Below are positions 25,349 to 33,912 of a DNA stretch of 64,000 bases, one piece after another. Both the position numbers and the translations under genes were made by a program. Under the pieces are notes generated by a model that saw nothing but the letters and a program-made list of their open reading frames with translations, searched no databases and was not told where the DNA came from. Position 1 is the first letter of the stretch; each line of letters opens with the position of its first letter. The stretch is from positions 682,001 through 746,000 of the forward strand of contig CAVQBC010000008.1 of the NCBI GenBank assembly GCA_963710665.1, read 5' to 3'. This DNA is from CAVQBC01 sp963710665. GTDB lineage: Bacteria > Actinomycetota > Thermoleophilia > Solirubrobacterales > Solirubrobacteraceae.

Positions 25349-27955
25349 ATGTCTGCCGCACCGCCCAAGGAGCTGTTCCTGATCGACGGCAACTCGCTCG
25401 CCTACCGAGCGTTCTTCGCGCTGCCCGAGTCGATCGCGACCTCCGACGGGCGCCCGACCAACGCGATCTTCGGCTTCGCCTCGATGCTCGTGAAGATCCT
25501 CACCGACCATGGCGAGGCGCCGACCGTGGTGGTGTGGGACGCGGGCATGTCCGGGCGCAAGGAGGTCTCCGAGGACTACAAGGCCCAGCGCCGCAGCCGG
25601 CCCGACCTGCTCAAGCAGCAGTGGCCCCACCTGGCCCCGCTGGTGGAGGCGTTCGGCTACCGCAACATCCAGGTGGAGGGCTACGAGGCCGACGACGTGA
25701 TCGCCGCGCTCGCCAACCAGGCGCGCGACCAGGGGGTCGCGGTGATGGTCGTGACCGGCGACCGCGACGCGTACCAGCTCGTGGCCGAGCCCGATAACGG
25801 CCGCGGCGGGGTGCGGATCATGACCACCTCGCGCGGGATCACCGACACGAAGGTCTACGACCGCCAGGGCGTGATCGACCGCTACGGGATCCCGCCCGAG
25901 CTCGTCCCCGACTTCATCGGGCTCAAGGGCGACACGTCGGACAACATCCCCGGCGTCCCGGGCATCGGCGACAAGACGGCCGCCGAGCTCCTGCAGCGCT
26001 TCGGCGACCTCGAAGGGGTGCTCGGCCACGTCGAGGACATCTCGGGCGCCAAGCGCAAGCAGAACCTCACCGAGCACGCCGACGACGCGCGGCTCTCCAA
26101 GTTGCTCGCGACGATCGTGCCCGACGTCCCCGTCGAGCTCGACCTCGACGCCGAGATGGGGCGCGAGCCCGACCGCTCCGGGCTGCGCGCGGTGTTCCGC
26201 GAGTTCGAGCTGCGCGACCCGCTGCGCCGCCTCGAGGAGGCCCTCGAGCTGCTCGACGCGGCGGAGATCCCCCGCCCAGAGACCGCCGAGGCCCACGCGG
26301 TCCCGGTGCGCCGCGGGGGCCCGAAGGACCTCGCGCGCATCGCCGGCGAGCCGCTGGCGCTCTACGCGGTGGCGCCGGAGGTCGCGGAGGGCGAGCTCGT
26401 CCCGCGCGAGCCGCAGTGGGCGTTCGGCGCCTACGCCGGCGGCGCCGAGGCGCTCGCGGGCGAGGTCGACGATCCCGCCGAGCTCGTGGCCGCCGCCGGC
26501 GAGCGGCCGGTCGTGGCGCACGACGCCAAGGCGCTCGGCGACGTCCCCGCCAACCTGGTCTTCGACACCGAGGTCGCCGCCTACCTGCTCGATCCCGCGC
26601 GCCGCGGCTACCCGCTCGACGAGCTGTGCGAGGAGCGCGGCATGGGCGTCCAGGTGGAGGACCCGGCGGCGGCGCGCGCCGTGCTGGTCCACGACCTCGC
26701 GCAGCGCCAGGCCGAGCAGCTGCACGAGCGCGGCCTCGACCGGCTGCTGCGGGAGATCGAGCTGCCCCTCGTGCACGTGCTGCGCGAGACCGAGAAGGCC
26801 GGCATCCGGCTCGACACCAGGCGCCTGGAGGAGACCGCTCTGCGCATCCGCGCCGACGCCGCCGACCTCGAGCGCGAGATCTGGGCGATGGCCGGCGAGG
26901 AGTTCATGATCGGCTCCCCCCAGCAGCTCGCCGAGGTGCTCTTCGTCAAGCTCGGCCTGTCGCGCAAGCGCCGCGGCAAGACCGGCTTCTCGACCGACGC
27001 GCGCGTGCTGGCGGCGATCCGCGACGAGCACGAGATCATCCCCAAGATCGAGCGCTTCCGGGAGCTCTCGAAGCTCGCCCAGACCTACCTCGACGCGCTG
27101 CCGAACTGGATCGACCCGCGCGACGGGCGGCTGCACACGACGTTCCAGCAGACCGCCACCACCACCGGGCGGCTCTCCTCGATCAACCCCAACCTGCAGA
27201 ACATCCCGATCCGCACCGAGACCGGGCGCGAGATCCGCGCCTGCTTCGTGGCCGAGCCCGGCGCGGTGCTGCTCTCGGTCGACTACTCCCAGGTCGAGCT
27301 GCGCGTGCTCGCGCACATCGCCGGCGAGGACGTCCTGCGCCAGATCTTCAAGCGCGGCGAGGACGTGCACACCGAGACCGCCGCCAAGGTCTTCCAGGTC
27401 GAGCCCGCCGAGCTCACGGTCGGGATGCGCTCGAAGGCCAAGATGGTCAACTACGGGATCGTCTACGGGCTCTCCGCCTACGGGCTCGCCGACCGCCTGC
27501 AGATCGAGCAGGAGGAGGCGCAGGAGTTCATCGACCGCTACCTCGAGCGCTTCCCGGCGGTCGCGCAGTTCATGGCCGACGCCGTGACGCAGGCCCAGGA
27601 CCACGGCTACGTCTCGACGCTGTTCGGCCGCCGCCGGCAGATCCCCGAGATCCGCGCCCGCAACTGGCAGACCCGCAAGCTCGGCGAGCGGCTCGCGGTC
27701 AACACGATCATCCAGGGCACCGCGGCCGACATCATCAAGGTCGCGATGGTCCGCTGCCACGACTCGCTCGCCGCGGCCGGCCTGAGCACGCGCGTGATCC
27801 TGCAGATCCACGACGAGCTGCTGTTCGAGGGGCCGCCCGAGGAGGCCGAGCGGGCCAAGGAGATCGTCTGCGAGGAGATGGTCGGCGCGGCCGACCTCGA
27901 CCCGCCGCTGGCCGTCGAGGCCGGCACGGGCACGAACTGGCTGGACGCGAAGTAG
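25349..27955 (+). CDS. polA: DNA polymerase I
   Basis: An 868-residue family A polymerase for Okazaki-fragment processing and repair. The 5' nuclease domain fills residues 1-290 (IDGNSLAYRAFFALPE; EGYEADDVIAAL; IGLKGDTSDNIPGVPGIGDK). The polymerase domain has motif A LSVDYSQVELR, motif B SKAKMVNYGIVYGLSAYG and motif C QIHDELLFE. The middle 3'-5' exonuclease-like domain (about 300-480) is present but its first DxE motif is missing (PLALYAVAPEV), so proofreading is probably lost, as in Taq-like and many actinobacterial enzymes. The stop abuts the next gene. Confidence 0.97.
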   Translation: MSAAPPKELFLIDGNSLAYRAFFALPESIATSDGRPTNAIFGFASMLVKILTDHGEAPTVVVWDAGMSGRKEVSEDYKAQRRSRPDLLKQQWPHLAPLVEAFGYRNIQVEGYEADDVIAALANQARDQGVAVMVVTGDRDAYQLVAEPDNGRGGVRIMTTSRGITDTKVYDRQGVIDRYGIPPELVPDFIGLKGDTSDNIPGVPGIGDKTAAELLQRFGDLEGVLGHVEDISGAKRKQNLTEHADDARLSKLLATIVPDVPVELDLDAEMGREPDRSGLRAVFREFELRDPLRRLEEALELLDAAEIPRPETAEAHAVPVRRGGPKDLARIAGEPLALYAVAPEVAEGELVPREPQWAFGAYAGGAEALAGEVDDPAELVAAAGERPVVAHDAKALGDVPANLVFDTEVAAYLLDPARRGYPLDELCEERGMGVQVEDPAAARAVLVHDLAQRQAEQLHERGLDRLLREIELPLVHVLRETEKAGIRLDTRRLEETALRIRADAADLEREIWAMAGEEFMIGSPQQLAEVLFVKLGLSRKRRGKTGFSTDARVLAAIRDEHEIIPKIERFRELSKLAQTYLDALPNWIDPRDGRLHTTFQQTATTTGRLSSINPNLQNIPIRTETGREIRACFVAEPGAVLLSVDYSQVELRVLAHIAGEDVLRQIFKRGEDVHTETAAKVFQVEPAELTVGMRSKAKMVNYGIVYGLSAYGLADRLQIEQEEAQEFIDRYLERFPAVAQFMADAVTQAQDHGYVSTLFGRRRQIPEIRARNWQTRKLGERLAVNTIIQGTAADIIKVAMVRCHDSLAAAGLSTRVILQIHDELLFEGPPEEAERAKEIVCEEMVGAADLDPPLAVEAGTGTNWLDAK

Positions 27956-28402
27956 ATGGACAAGGGCCTCGCCGTGGCGGTCGCGGCCGTGGTCGGCGGC
28001 CTGGTGGGGATGCAGGCGCCCGCCAACGCGATCCTCGGCCGGGCGGTCGGCAGCCTGCCGGCGGCGGCGTTCTCCCTCGTGGTCAGCACGCTGCTGCTGG
28101 TCGCGCTGCTGGCGCTCACCGGCGAGGGCACGGGCGACCTCGGCCGGATCCGCGGGCTGCCGTGGTACGCGGTGATCGGCGGCGGGCTGATCGGGGCCGC
28201 CTACGTGGCGTCCTCGCTCGTCACCGTGCAGGCGCTCGGCGCGGGGAGCCTCACCGCGCTGACGATCGCGGGCCAGCTCACGATCGCGGTCGTCATCGAC
28301 CACTTCGGCCTGCTGCACCTGACCCGCGCGCCCGTCACCGCGACCAAGCTCCTCGGCGTCGCGCTGCTGGCCGCCGGCACCTACCTGATCATCCGCGACT
28401 GA
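27956..28402 (+). CDS. YdcZ/DUF606-family DMT transporter
   Basis: A 148-residue membrane protein with five hydrophobic helices, the usual length for the half-size YdcZ (DUF606) branch of the drug/metabolite transporter superfamily. The opening VVGGLVGMQAPANAILGR is typical. These proteins usually act as dimers; the substrate is unknown. The ATG follows the polA stop directly with no gap. Confidence 0.88.
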   Translation: MDKGLAVAVAAVVGGLVGMQAPANAILGRAVGSLPAAAFSLVVSTLLLVALLALTGEGTGDLGRIRGLPWYAVIGGGLIGAAYVASSLVTVQALGAGSLTALTIAGQLTIAVVIDHFGLLHLTRAPVTATKLLGVALLAAGTYLIIRD

Positions 28403-28409
28403 CGGCCGC

Positions 28410-29177
28410 TCAGACGGCGGTGACGTGGAGTCCGGCCGCCCGCAGGCGGTCGAGCTCCGCGGGGTCCGCGCCGTCGTCGGTGATCAGCTCGTCGACGGCG
28501 CCCAGCGGGCAGATCGTCGCGAAGGCGACGCGGGCGAGCTTCGTCGCGTCGGCCACCACGACGACGCGCCGCGAGCGCTCGATCAGCGCCAGGTTGGTGG
28601 CCGCCTCCGTCTCGTTGCGGGTGCTGAGGCCGGTCGTGACGTCGATGCCGTCGACCCCCACGAAGGCGGTGTCGACGTTGAGCGTGTGCAGCGTGGCGTC
28701 CGCCAGCGGGCCGACGAGCTCGTACGAGGCGCTGCGGGCCACGCCGCCGGTGACGACGAGCTTGAGCCCGGGGCGCACGGCCAGCTCGGCGGCGATGTTG
28801 AGCGCGTTGGTGACCACGGTGAGCCCGCTGCGGGGCGCGAGCCGGCGCGCGACCTCGGTGGTCGTCGTCCCGCCGGTGAGCGCCACGGCCTCCCCGTCCT
28901 TGACGCGCCCCGCCGCCTCGCGGGCGATGCGCTGCTTCTCCGCGCGCGCGTGGCCGCCGCGGTAGCGGACCGGCAGCTCGTACACGGTCCCGTGCGACAC
29001 CGCGCCGCCGTGGGAGCGCTCGAGCAGCCGCTGCTCGTCGAGCGCGCGCAGGTCGCGGCGCACGGTGGCCTCGCTCACGCCCAGCTCGCCGGCCAGCGTC
29101 GCCACGGTCACGCTGCCGTTGTCGGCGAGGCGCTCGAGGATGTGCCCGAAGCGGTCGGCCTTGTGCACCCGCGTCAC
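28410..29177 (-). CDS. DeoR-family sugar-responsive repressor
   Basis: A 255-residue regulator. The N-terminal winged helix (SVTVATLAGELGVSEATVRRDLRALDEQ) is the DeoR signature; the C-terminal sugar-phosphate-binding domain has LTGGTTTTEVARRL and VDGIDVTTGLSTRNETEA. The GTG start at 29177 overlaps the stop of the GH4 gene (GTGA). It belongs to the sugar locus at 28-39 kb and probably represses it, with a sugar phosphate made by the pathway as inducer. Candidate operators lie at 30485-30512 and 31673-31688. Confidence 0.93.
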   Translation of the reverse strand: MTRVHKADRFGHILERLADNGSVTVATLAGELGVSEATVRRDLRALDEQRLLERSHGGAVSHGTVYELPVRYRGGHARAEKQRIAREAAGRVKDGEAVALTGGTTTTEVARRLAPRSGLTVVTNALNIAAELAVRPGLKLVVTGGVARSASYELVGPLADATLHTLNVDTAFVGVDGIDVTTGLSTRNETEAATNLALIERSRRVVVVADATKLARVAFATICPLGAVDELITDDGADPAELDRLRAAGLHVTAV

Positions 29178-30466
29178 CCGCGCAGCGCGGCCGGCAGGGC
29201 GTCTCCGTGGGCTTCGATCAGCTCGTCGCAGACCGCGTGGATGGTGTCGAGGTCGAGCGACGCGGCGGCGTTGGGGTCGAGCATGGCCGCGTGGTACACG
29301 TGGTCGCGGCGGCCGTCCAGCGCCGCGCGCACGGTGAGCTCGGCGACGTTGAGGAACGTGCGGTTGAGCGCCGCGCACTGGGCGGGGAGCGCGCCGACGC
29401 GGGTGGGCTGGACGCCGGCCCGGTCGACGAGGCACGGGACCTCCACGCCCGCGCCGGCCGGCAGGTTGTCGATCAGCCCCGTGTTGGGCACGTTGCCGTA
29501 GATCACCCGCTCGGCGCCGGTGGTCATCGCGTGGATGATCTGCGGCGCGTACTCGAGGCTCGCGTGGATCTCGAGCCCCCGGCCGTCGCGCAGCGCGTCG
29601 CGCGTGCGCTCGTACTCGGCGAGGTTGTCCGCGCTGATCTGCGCGTACGCGCTCTCCTTGACGCGGAAGTGGCGGCGCGCCTCGTCGGAGCGCATCAGCC
29701 ACGGCAGATACTCGGCCGAGTGCTCGCTGGACTCGGTGGGGAAGTAGCCGAGCCGGCGGTACATCTCCACGCGGACCTTGCGGCGCAGCTCGGGGTCGCG
29801 CTCGATCGCCTCGTCCAGGCGGGGGTAGAGGTCCTCGCCCTCGCGCTCGAAGCGCAGGATGAACGCCTGGTGGTTGACCCCCGCGCCGAGGAAGGTGACC
29901 TCCTCGAAGGGGACGCCGACGTACTCGGAGAGCCGGCGCGTCGTGTGCTGCACGGAGTGGCAGAGCCCGACGATGCGGGTGTGCGGCGAGCCCTCGGCGT
30001 AGGCCTGCACGAGGATCGCCATCGGGTTCGTGTAGTTGAGCAGCCACGCCTCGGGGCACAGCTCGGCCATGTCGCGCCCGATGTCCAGGAGCACCGGGAT
30101 GGTGCGCAGCGCGCGGAAGATGCCGCCGATGCCGAGCGTGTCGCCGATCGTCTGGTGCAGGCCGTGGCGGGCGGGGATCTCGAGGTCCGCGAGCGTCGCC
30201 GGGTGCCCGCCGACCTGGATCATGTTGATGGCGAAGTCCGCGCCGTCGAGGGCGGCGCGGCGCTCGGGATGGACGCTGATCGCGGCCCGGCCGTCGAGGC
30301 GCTCGTTGGTCCAGCGCGCCATCGCCTCGGCCGTCTCGAGGCGCTCGGGGTCGATGTCGTGCAGCGCGATCTCGACGTCCGCGAGCGCTTCGAACGAGAG
30401 CAGATCGCCGATGAGGTCGCGCGTGAAGACGACGCTCCCGGCGCCGATGAAGGCGATCTTGGGCAT
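29174..30466 (-). CDS. Glycoside hydrolase family 4 (alpha-galactosidase/6-phosphoglucosidase type)
   Basis: A 430-residue NAD+- and Mn2+-dependent glycosidase. The Rossmann motif FIGAGSVVFTRDLIGDLL opens the protein; GLCHSVQHTTRRL has the metal-binding Cys-His with the CHS pattern of MelA-like members, and GAGVNHQAFIL supplies the second His. CHSVQ with no phosphate-pocket signature that I can recognise favours an alpha-galactosidase-like role on unphosphorylated substrate, but this is not certain. It is divergent from the amidohydrolase and co-transcribed with the DeoR gene. Confidence 0.9.
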   Translation of the reverse strand: MPKIAFIGAGSVVFTRDLIGDLLSFEALADVEIALHDIDPERLETAEAMARWTNERLDGRAAISVHPERRAALDGADFAINMIQVGGHPATLADLEIPARHGLHQTIGDTLGIGGIFRALRTIPVLLDIGRDMAELCPEAWLLNYTNPMAILVQAYAEGSPHTRIVGLCHSVQHTTRRLSEYVGVPFEEVTFLGAGVNHQAFILRFEREGEDLYPRLDEAIERDPELRRKVRVEMYRRLGYFPTESSEHSAEYLPWLMRSDEARRHFRVKESAYAQISADNLAEYERTRDALRDGRGLEIHASLEYAPQIIHAMTTGAERVIYGNVPNTGLIDNLPAGAGVEVPCLVDRAGVQPTRVGALPAQCAALNRTFLNVAELTVRAALDGRRDHVYHAAMLDPNAAASLDLDTIHAVCDELIEAHGDALPAALRG

Positions 30467-30477
30467 TAGTGACCGGA

Positions 30478-30531
30478 ACCGTACGTCAGACGGTCAAAAC
30501 GATCAATTTTGAGCAACATGCGGGGTATGAT
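30478..30531. promoter_or_regulatory. Divergent promoters with a central dyad (candidate DeoR operator)
   Basis: On the minus strand TACGGT (30478-30483) is 11 bases from the GH4 ATG; on the plus strand TATGAT (30526-30531) is 14 bases from the amidohydrolase GTG. Between them are GTCAGACGGTCAA (30485-30497) and the dyad TCAAAA-7-TTTTGA (30494-30512), an AT-rich patch in very GC-rich DNA. A repressor bound here would block both promoters. Confidence 0.6.
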
Positions 30532-30545
30532 CTCGCATCGACGCC

Positions 30546-31658
30546 GTGATTGACGCGCACGTCCATCCGCAGCCTCGCACGCCCCGGGTCGACGACTCGC
30601 TCGCGTTGCGCGCCTGGCGGCCGCGGCCGGCGATCCGCGTCCCGGTCACGCGCGTCGCCCGGCCGCTGTGCGGGGTGGTGGACGCGCACAACCACCTCGG
30701 GAGGTGGCTGAGCGCCTGGGTCCGCGAGGAACGGGGCTGGGTGGTGGAGGACGTCGGCGCGCTGGTCGCGCTGATGGACGCCTGCGGGGTCGAGGCGATC
30801 GTCAACCTCGACGGCTGCTTCGGGCCCGAGCTCGAGGCCAACCTCGAGCGCTACGACCGCGCGCACCCGGGCCGCTTCTTCACGTTCTGCCACGCCGACT
30901 GGTCGCTGCTCGCCGACGGCCGCGGGGGCGTCTCGCGCATCGTCGCCGCGCTGCGGGCCGCGCACGCCGCGGGCGCGCGCGGGCTCAAGGTGTGGAAGGA
31001 CCTCGGCCTCGGCGTCCGCGACGCGGCCGGCGCACTCGTGCTGCCCGGCGATCCGCGGCTCGGGGAGGTCTGGGCGGCCTGCGGCGAGCTCGGCCTCCCG
31101 GTGGTGATCCACACCGCGGACCCGCTCGCGTTCTTCCAGCCGGTCGACGAGCACAACGAGCGCCTCGAGGAGCTCTCGGCCCACCCCGAGTGGTCGTTCT
31201 GCGAGCCGGGGCTGCCGAGCTGGGACGAGTTGCTCGAGTCCTTCGAGGCGCTCGTGGCCGCGCACCGCGGGACGACGTTCGTCGGCGCGCACGTCGCCTC
31301 GTGCGCGGAGGACCTGGGGCGCGTCGAGCGGATGCTCGCCGAGCACCCGAACCTCCACGTCGACCTCTCGGCGCGCATGTCCGAGCTCGGCCGCCAGCCG
31401 CGCGCCGCGCGCCGCCTGCTGTGCCGCCATCCCGACCGCGTCCTGTTCGGCACCGACTCCTTTCCGCCCGACCGCGAGACCTACACGGTCCACTACCGCT
31501 TCCTCGAGTCCGACGACGAGTGCTTCCCGTACTCGCCCGACCCCGACGACCCGTGTCCCCAGGGCCGCTGGTACGTCAGCGCGCTCGACCTCCCGGAGCC
31601 GGTGCTGCGCGCGGTCTACCGCGACACGCCCCGCCGTGTGCTCGGCCTTGATGCTTGA
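30546..31658 (+). CDS. Amidohydrolase-2-family metal-dependent hydrolase
   Basis: A 370-residue TIM-barrel hydrolase. It has two HxH-type stretches at the N terminus (VIDAHVHP and GVVDAHNHLGRW), GLKVWKDLGLGV in the middle, VVIHTADPLAFF, and the C-terminal metal Asp in LFGTDSFPPD. The family includes decarboxylases, lactonases and hydrolases. In this locus it might open or deacylate a sugar derivative; the substrate is inferred only from context. The GTG start at 30546 is the first in frame after the -10 box. Confidence 0.85.
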   Translation: MIDAHVHPQPRTPRVDDSLALRAWRPRPAIRVPVTRVARPLCGVVDAHNHLGRWLSAWVREERGWVVEDVGALVALMDACGVEAIVNLDGCFGPELEANLERYDRAHPGRFFTFCHADWSLLADGRGGVSRIVAALRAAHAAGARGLKVWKDLGLGVRDAAGALVLPGDPRLGEVWAACGELGLPVVIHTADPLAFFQPVDEHNERLEELSAHPEWSFCEPGLPSWDELLESFEALVAAHRGTTFVGAHVASCAEDLGRVERMLAEHPNLHVDLSARMSELGRQPRAARRLLCRHPDRVLFGTDSFPPDRETYTVHYRFLESDDECFPYSPDPDDPCPQGRWYVSALDLPEPVLRAVYRDTPRRVLGLDA

Positions 31659-31688
31659 TTCTGCAAGAACATGTCAGTAGACGTTCAA
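31655..31688 (+). promoter_or_regulatory. Promoter and second copy of the operator-like motif before the SIS gene
   Basis: TTGATT (31655-31660), 17 bases and TAGACG (31678-31683) form a promoter ending 7 bases before the ATG at 31691. GTCAGTAGACGTTCAA (31673-31688) shares GTCAG and AGACGnTCAA with the divergent region at 30485-30497, so the same regulator may bind both. Confidence 0.5.
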
Positions 31689-31690
31689 CT

Positions 31691-32590
31691 ATGAGCATCT
31701 GCGAGGAGGAGATCGCCGGTCAGCCGGACCTGTGGCGGCGGGCGGCGCGGCTCGCGCCCGAGGTCGCGGGCGTGCTGCCCGCTCCCGGGCAGACCGCGTG
31801 CGTCGTCGGCTGCGGCACGTCGCTGTACATGGCCCAGGCGTGGGCGGCGCTGCGCGAGGAGGCCGGCCACGGCCGCACCGACGCCTTCCCCGCCTCCGAG
31901 CTGCCCGTGGGCCGCGACTACGACGTGCTGGTGGCGATCTCCCGCTCGGGGACCACCACCGAGGTGGAGCGGGCGCTCGCGCGCACCGCCGCCCGCCGGA
32001 CCGTGGCGCTCACGGCGGTGGGCGAGAGCCCTGTCGCCGGCGCCGCGGGCGCCGCCGTCACGCTCGGCTTCGCGGACGAGCGCTCGATCGTGCAGACGCG
32101 CTTCGCGACCACCGCCCTCTCGCTGCTGCGCGCCCACGTGGGCGGCGACGTCGAGGCCGCCGCGCTCGACGCCGAGACCGCGCTGGCCGCGGCGCTCCCG
32201 CTCGCGCCCGCGGACGTCGCGCAGTGGACGTTCCTCGGGCGCGGCTGGACCGTGGGGCTGGCGAGCGAGGCGGCGCTCAAGCTCCGCGAGGCGGCGGGGG
32301 CGTGGACCGAGGCCTACCCCGCCTTCGAGTACCGCCACGGGCCGATCAGCGTGACCGGCGAGCGCAGCGTCGTGTGGTCGTTCGGGCCGCTCGACGCGGG
32401 GCTGGCCGCGGCCGCGCGCGCGGCCGGCGCGCGCGTCGTCGACCCGCCGCTCGACCCCCTCGCGGGCCTCGTCGCGGCGCAGCGCACGGCGGTCGCGCTC
32501 GCCGGGGCCAGAGGGCTCGACCCGGACCGCCCGCGCCACCTGACCCGCTCGGTGGTGCTCTCCGACGATCCGCTGGAGGTGCTGCCGTGA
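31691..32590 (+). CDS. SIS-domain sugar-phosphate isomerase/deaminase
   Basis: A 299-residue protein with two SIS domains like the isomerase half of GlmS and like AgaS: VVGCGTSLYMAQAW, ISRSGTTTEVERAL, then LGRGWTVGLASEAALKLREAAGAW and YPAFEYRHGP. The glutamine-amidotransferase half of GlmS is absent. This fits a deaminase/isomerase acting on an amino-sugar 6-phosphate in catabolism. It heads the run SIS - ABC importer - two PfkB kinases; the stop overlaps the binding-protein gene. Confidence 0.87.
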   Translation: MSICEEEIAGQPDLWRRAARLAPEVAGVLPAPGQTACVVGCGTSLYMAQAWAALREEAGHGRTDAFPASELPVGRDYDVLVAISRSGTTTEVERALARTAARRTVALTAVGESPVAGAAGAAVTLGFADERSIVQTRFATTALSLLRAHVGGDVEAAALDAETALAAALPLAPADVAQWTFLGRGWTVGLASEAALKLREAAGAWTEAYPAFEYRHGPISVTGERSVVWSFGPLDAGLAAAARAAGARVVDPPLDPLAGLVAAQRTAVALAGARGLDPDRPRHLTRSVVLSDDPLEVLP

Positions 32591-33906
32591 GGACCCTCGC
32601 CCGCTCCCGGGCCGCCGCGCTCGCCGCCGCGGCCGCCGTCGCCGTGCTCGCGCTCGGGGCGACCGCCTGCGGGGGCGGGGGCGGCGACGAGGACCAGGCG
32701 GGGGGCGTCGTGCGCATCACGATGTGGCACGGCCAGAACGACATCGCCAAGAAGGCGCTCGACGGCCTCGTCAAGGACTTCAACGCGAGCCACCCGAAGA
32801 TCCGGGTGGAGGCCTCGAGCGGCGGCGTCCTCGCCGACCAGATGCTGCAGAAGATCACCGCGGGGCTGGCGGCGGGCTCCTATCCCGACATCGCCTACAT
32901 CTTCGGCTCCGACGTGGCCAACGTCGCCCGCAGCGACAAGGTGGCCGACCTCACCGAGACCGTGAAGGACCCCGCGTTCCAGTGGTCGGACTACTACCCG
33001 GCCGCGCGTGACGCGGTGACGATCGACGGGCGCGTCCGCGCGCTGCCCGCGCTGATCGACTCGATGGCGATCGTCTACAACCGCCGGCTGTTCGAGAAGG
33101 CCGGGGTGCCGGTCCCGCGCGCGGGGTGGACCTGGGACGACTACCGCGCGACCGCCAAGCGCCTCACCGATCGCGGCGCGGGCGTGTTCGGCACCGGCTG
33201 GCCGGCGGTGGGCGACGAGGACACCGTGTGGCGCCTGTGGCCGATGGTGTGGCAGGGCGGCGGCGACGTGGTCGCGAGGGACGGCAAGCACGTCGGCTTC
33301 GACGGCCCGAGCGGCCTGCGCTCTCTGACGGTCGCCGGCGACCTCGCGGTCACCGACAAGTCGCTCTACGTCGACACCAAGCCCGGCAGCGAGCAGATGT
33401 ACCAGGTGTTCAACTCGAACAAGATGGCGATGGTCCCGACCGGGCCGTGGCAGCTGCCCGAGTTCGACGACAACGACATCGACTACGGGGTGGCGCCGCT
33501 GCCGACGTTCGGCGGCCCGCCGGTGACGATCGCCGGCCCCGACACGTGGACGGTCTTCGACAACGGCGACGCGCGCCGGAAGGCGGCCGCCGAGTTCGTG
33601 CAGTGGCTCAACCAGCCCGCGCAGGACGCGCGCTGGGACCTCGAGGCGGGCAGCCTGCCGCTGCGCAAGGCGACGCTCGAGCAGCCCGCGTGGCGCAAGC
33701 ACCTCAAGGAGTCTCCGCAGGTGCAGGTGTTCATCGACGCGCTGCAGGACGCCCGGGTGCGCCCGACGATCCGCGCCTATCCGAAGGTCAGCGAGGCCAC
33801 CGGCCAGGCGATCGTGGCGGTGCTGCTCGGCAAGGCGACGCCGCAGGAGGGGCTGAAGGACGCCGTGCAGAAGTCCAACGCCGCGCTGGCCGCCCCGGCG
33901 CCCTGA
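32587..33906 (+). CDS. Sugar ABC transporter substrate-binding lipoprotein (family 1)
   Basis: A 439-residue extracellular solute-binding protein. The signal peptide ends in a lipobox ATAC with Cys28, followed by a Gly/Asp-rich linker. VRITMWHGQNDIAKKALDGLVKDFNASHP and GTGWPAVGDEDTVWRLWPMVWQGGG match the carbohydrate-uptake type 1 (CUT1) class. The GTG start overlaps the SIS gene stop. Two permease genes and an ATPase gene follow, making a complete importer for an oligosaccharide or amino sugar. Confidence 0.93.
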   Translation: MRTLARSRAAALAAAAAVAVLALGATACGGGGGDEDQAGGVVRITMWHGQNDIAKKALDGLVKDFNASHPKIRVEASSGGVLADQMLQKITAGLAAGSYPDIAYIFGSDVANVARSDKVADLTETVKDPAFQWSDYYPAARDAVTIDGRVRALPALIDSMAIVYNRRLFEKAGVPVPRAGWTWDDYRATAKRLTDRGAGVFGTGWPAVGDEDTVWRLWPMVWQGGGDVVARDGKHVGFDGPSGLRSLTVAGDLAVTDKSLYVDTKPGSEQMYQVFNSNKMAMVPTGPWQLPEFDDNDIDYGVAPLPTFGGPPVTIAGPDTWTVFDNGDARRKAAAEFVQWLNQPAQDARWDLEAGSLPLRKATLEQPAWRKHLKESPQVQVFIDALQDARVRPTIRAYPKVSEATGQAIVAVLLGKATPQEGLKDAVQKSNAALAAPAP

Positions 33907-33912
33907 GGCGTC

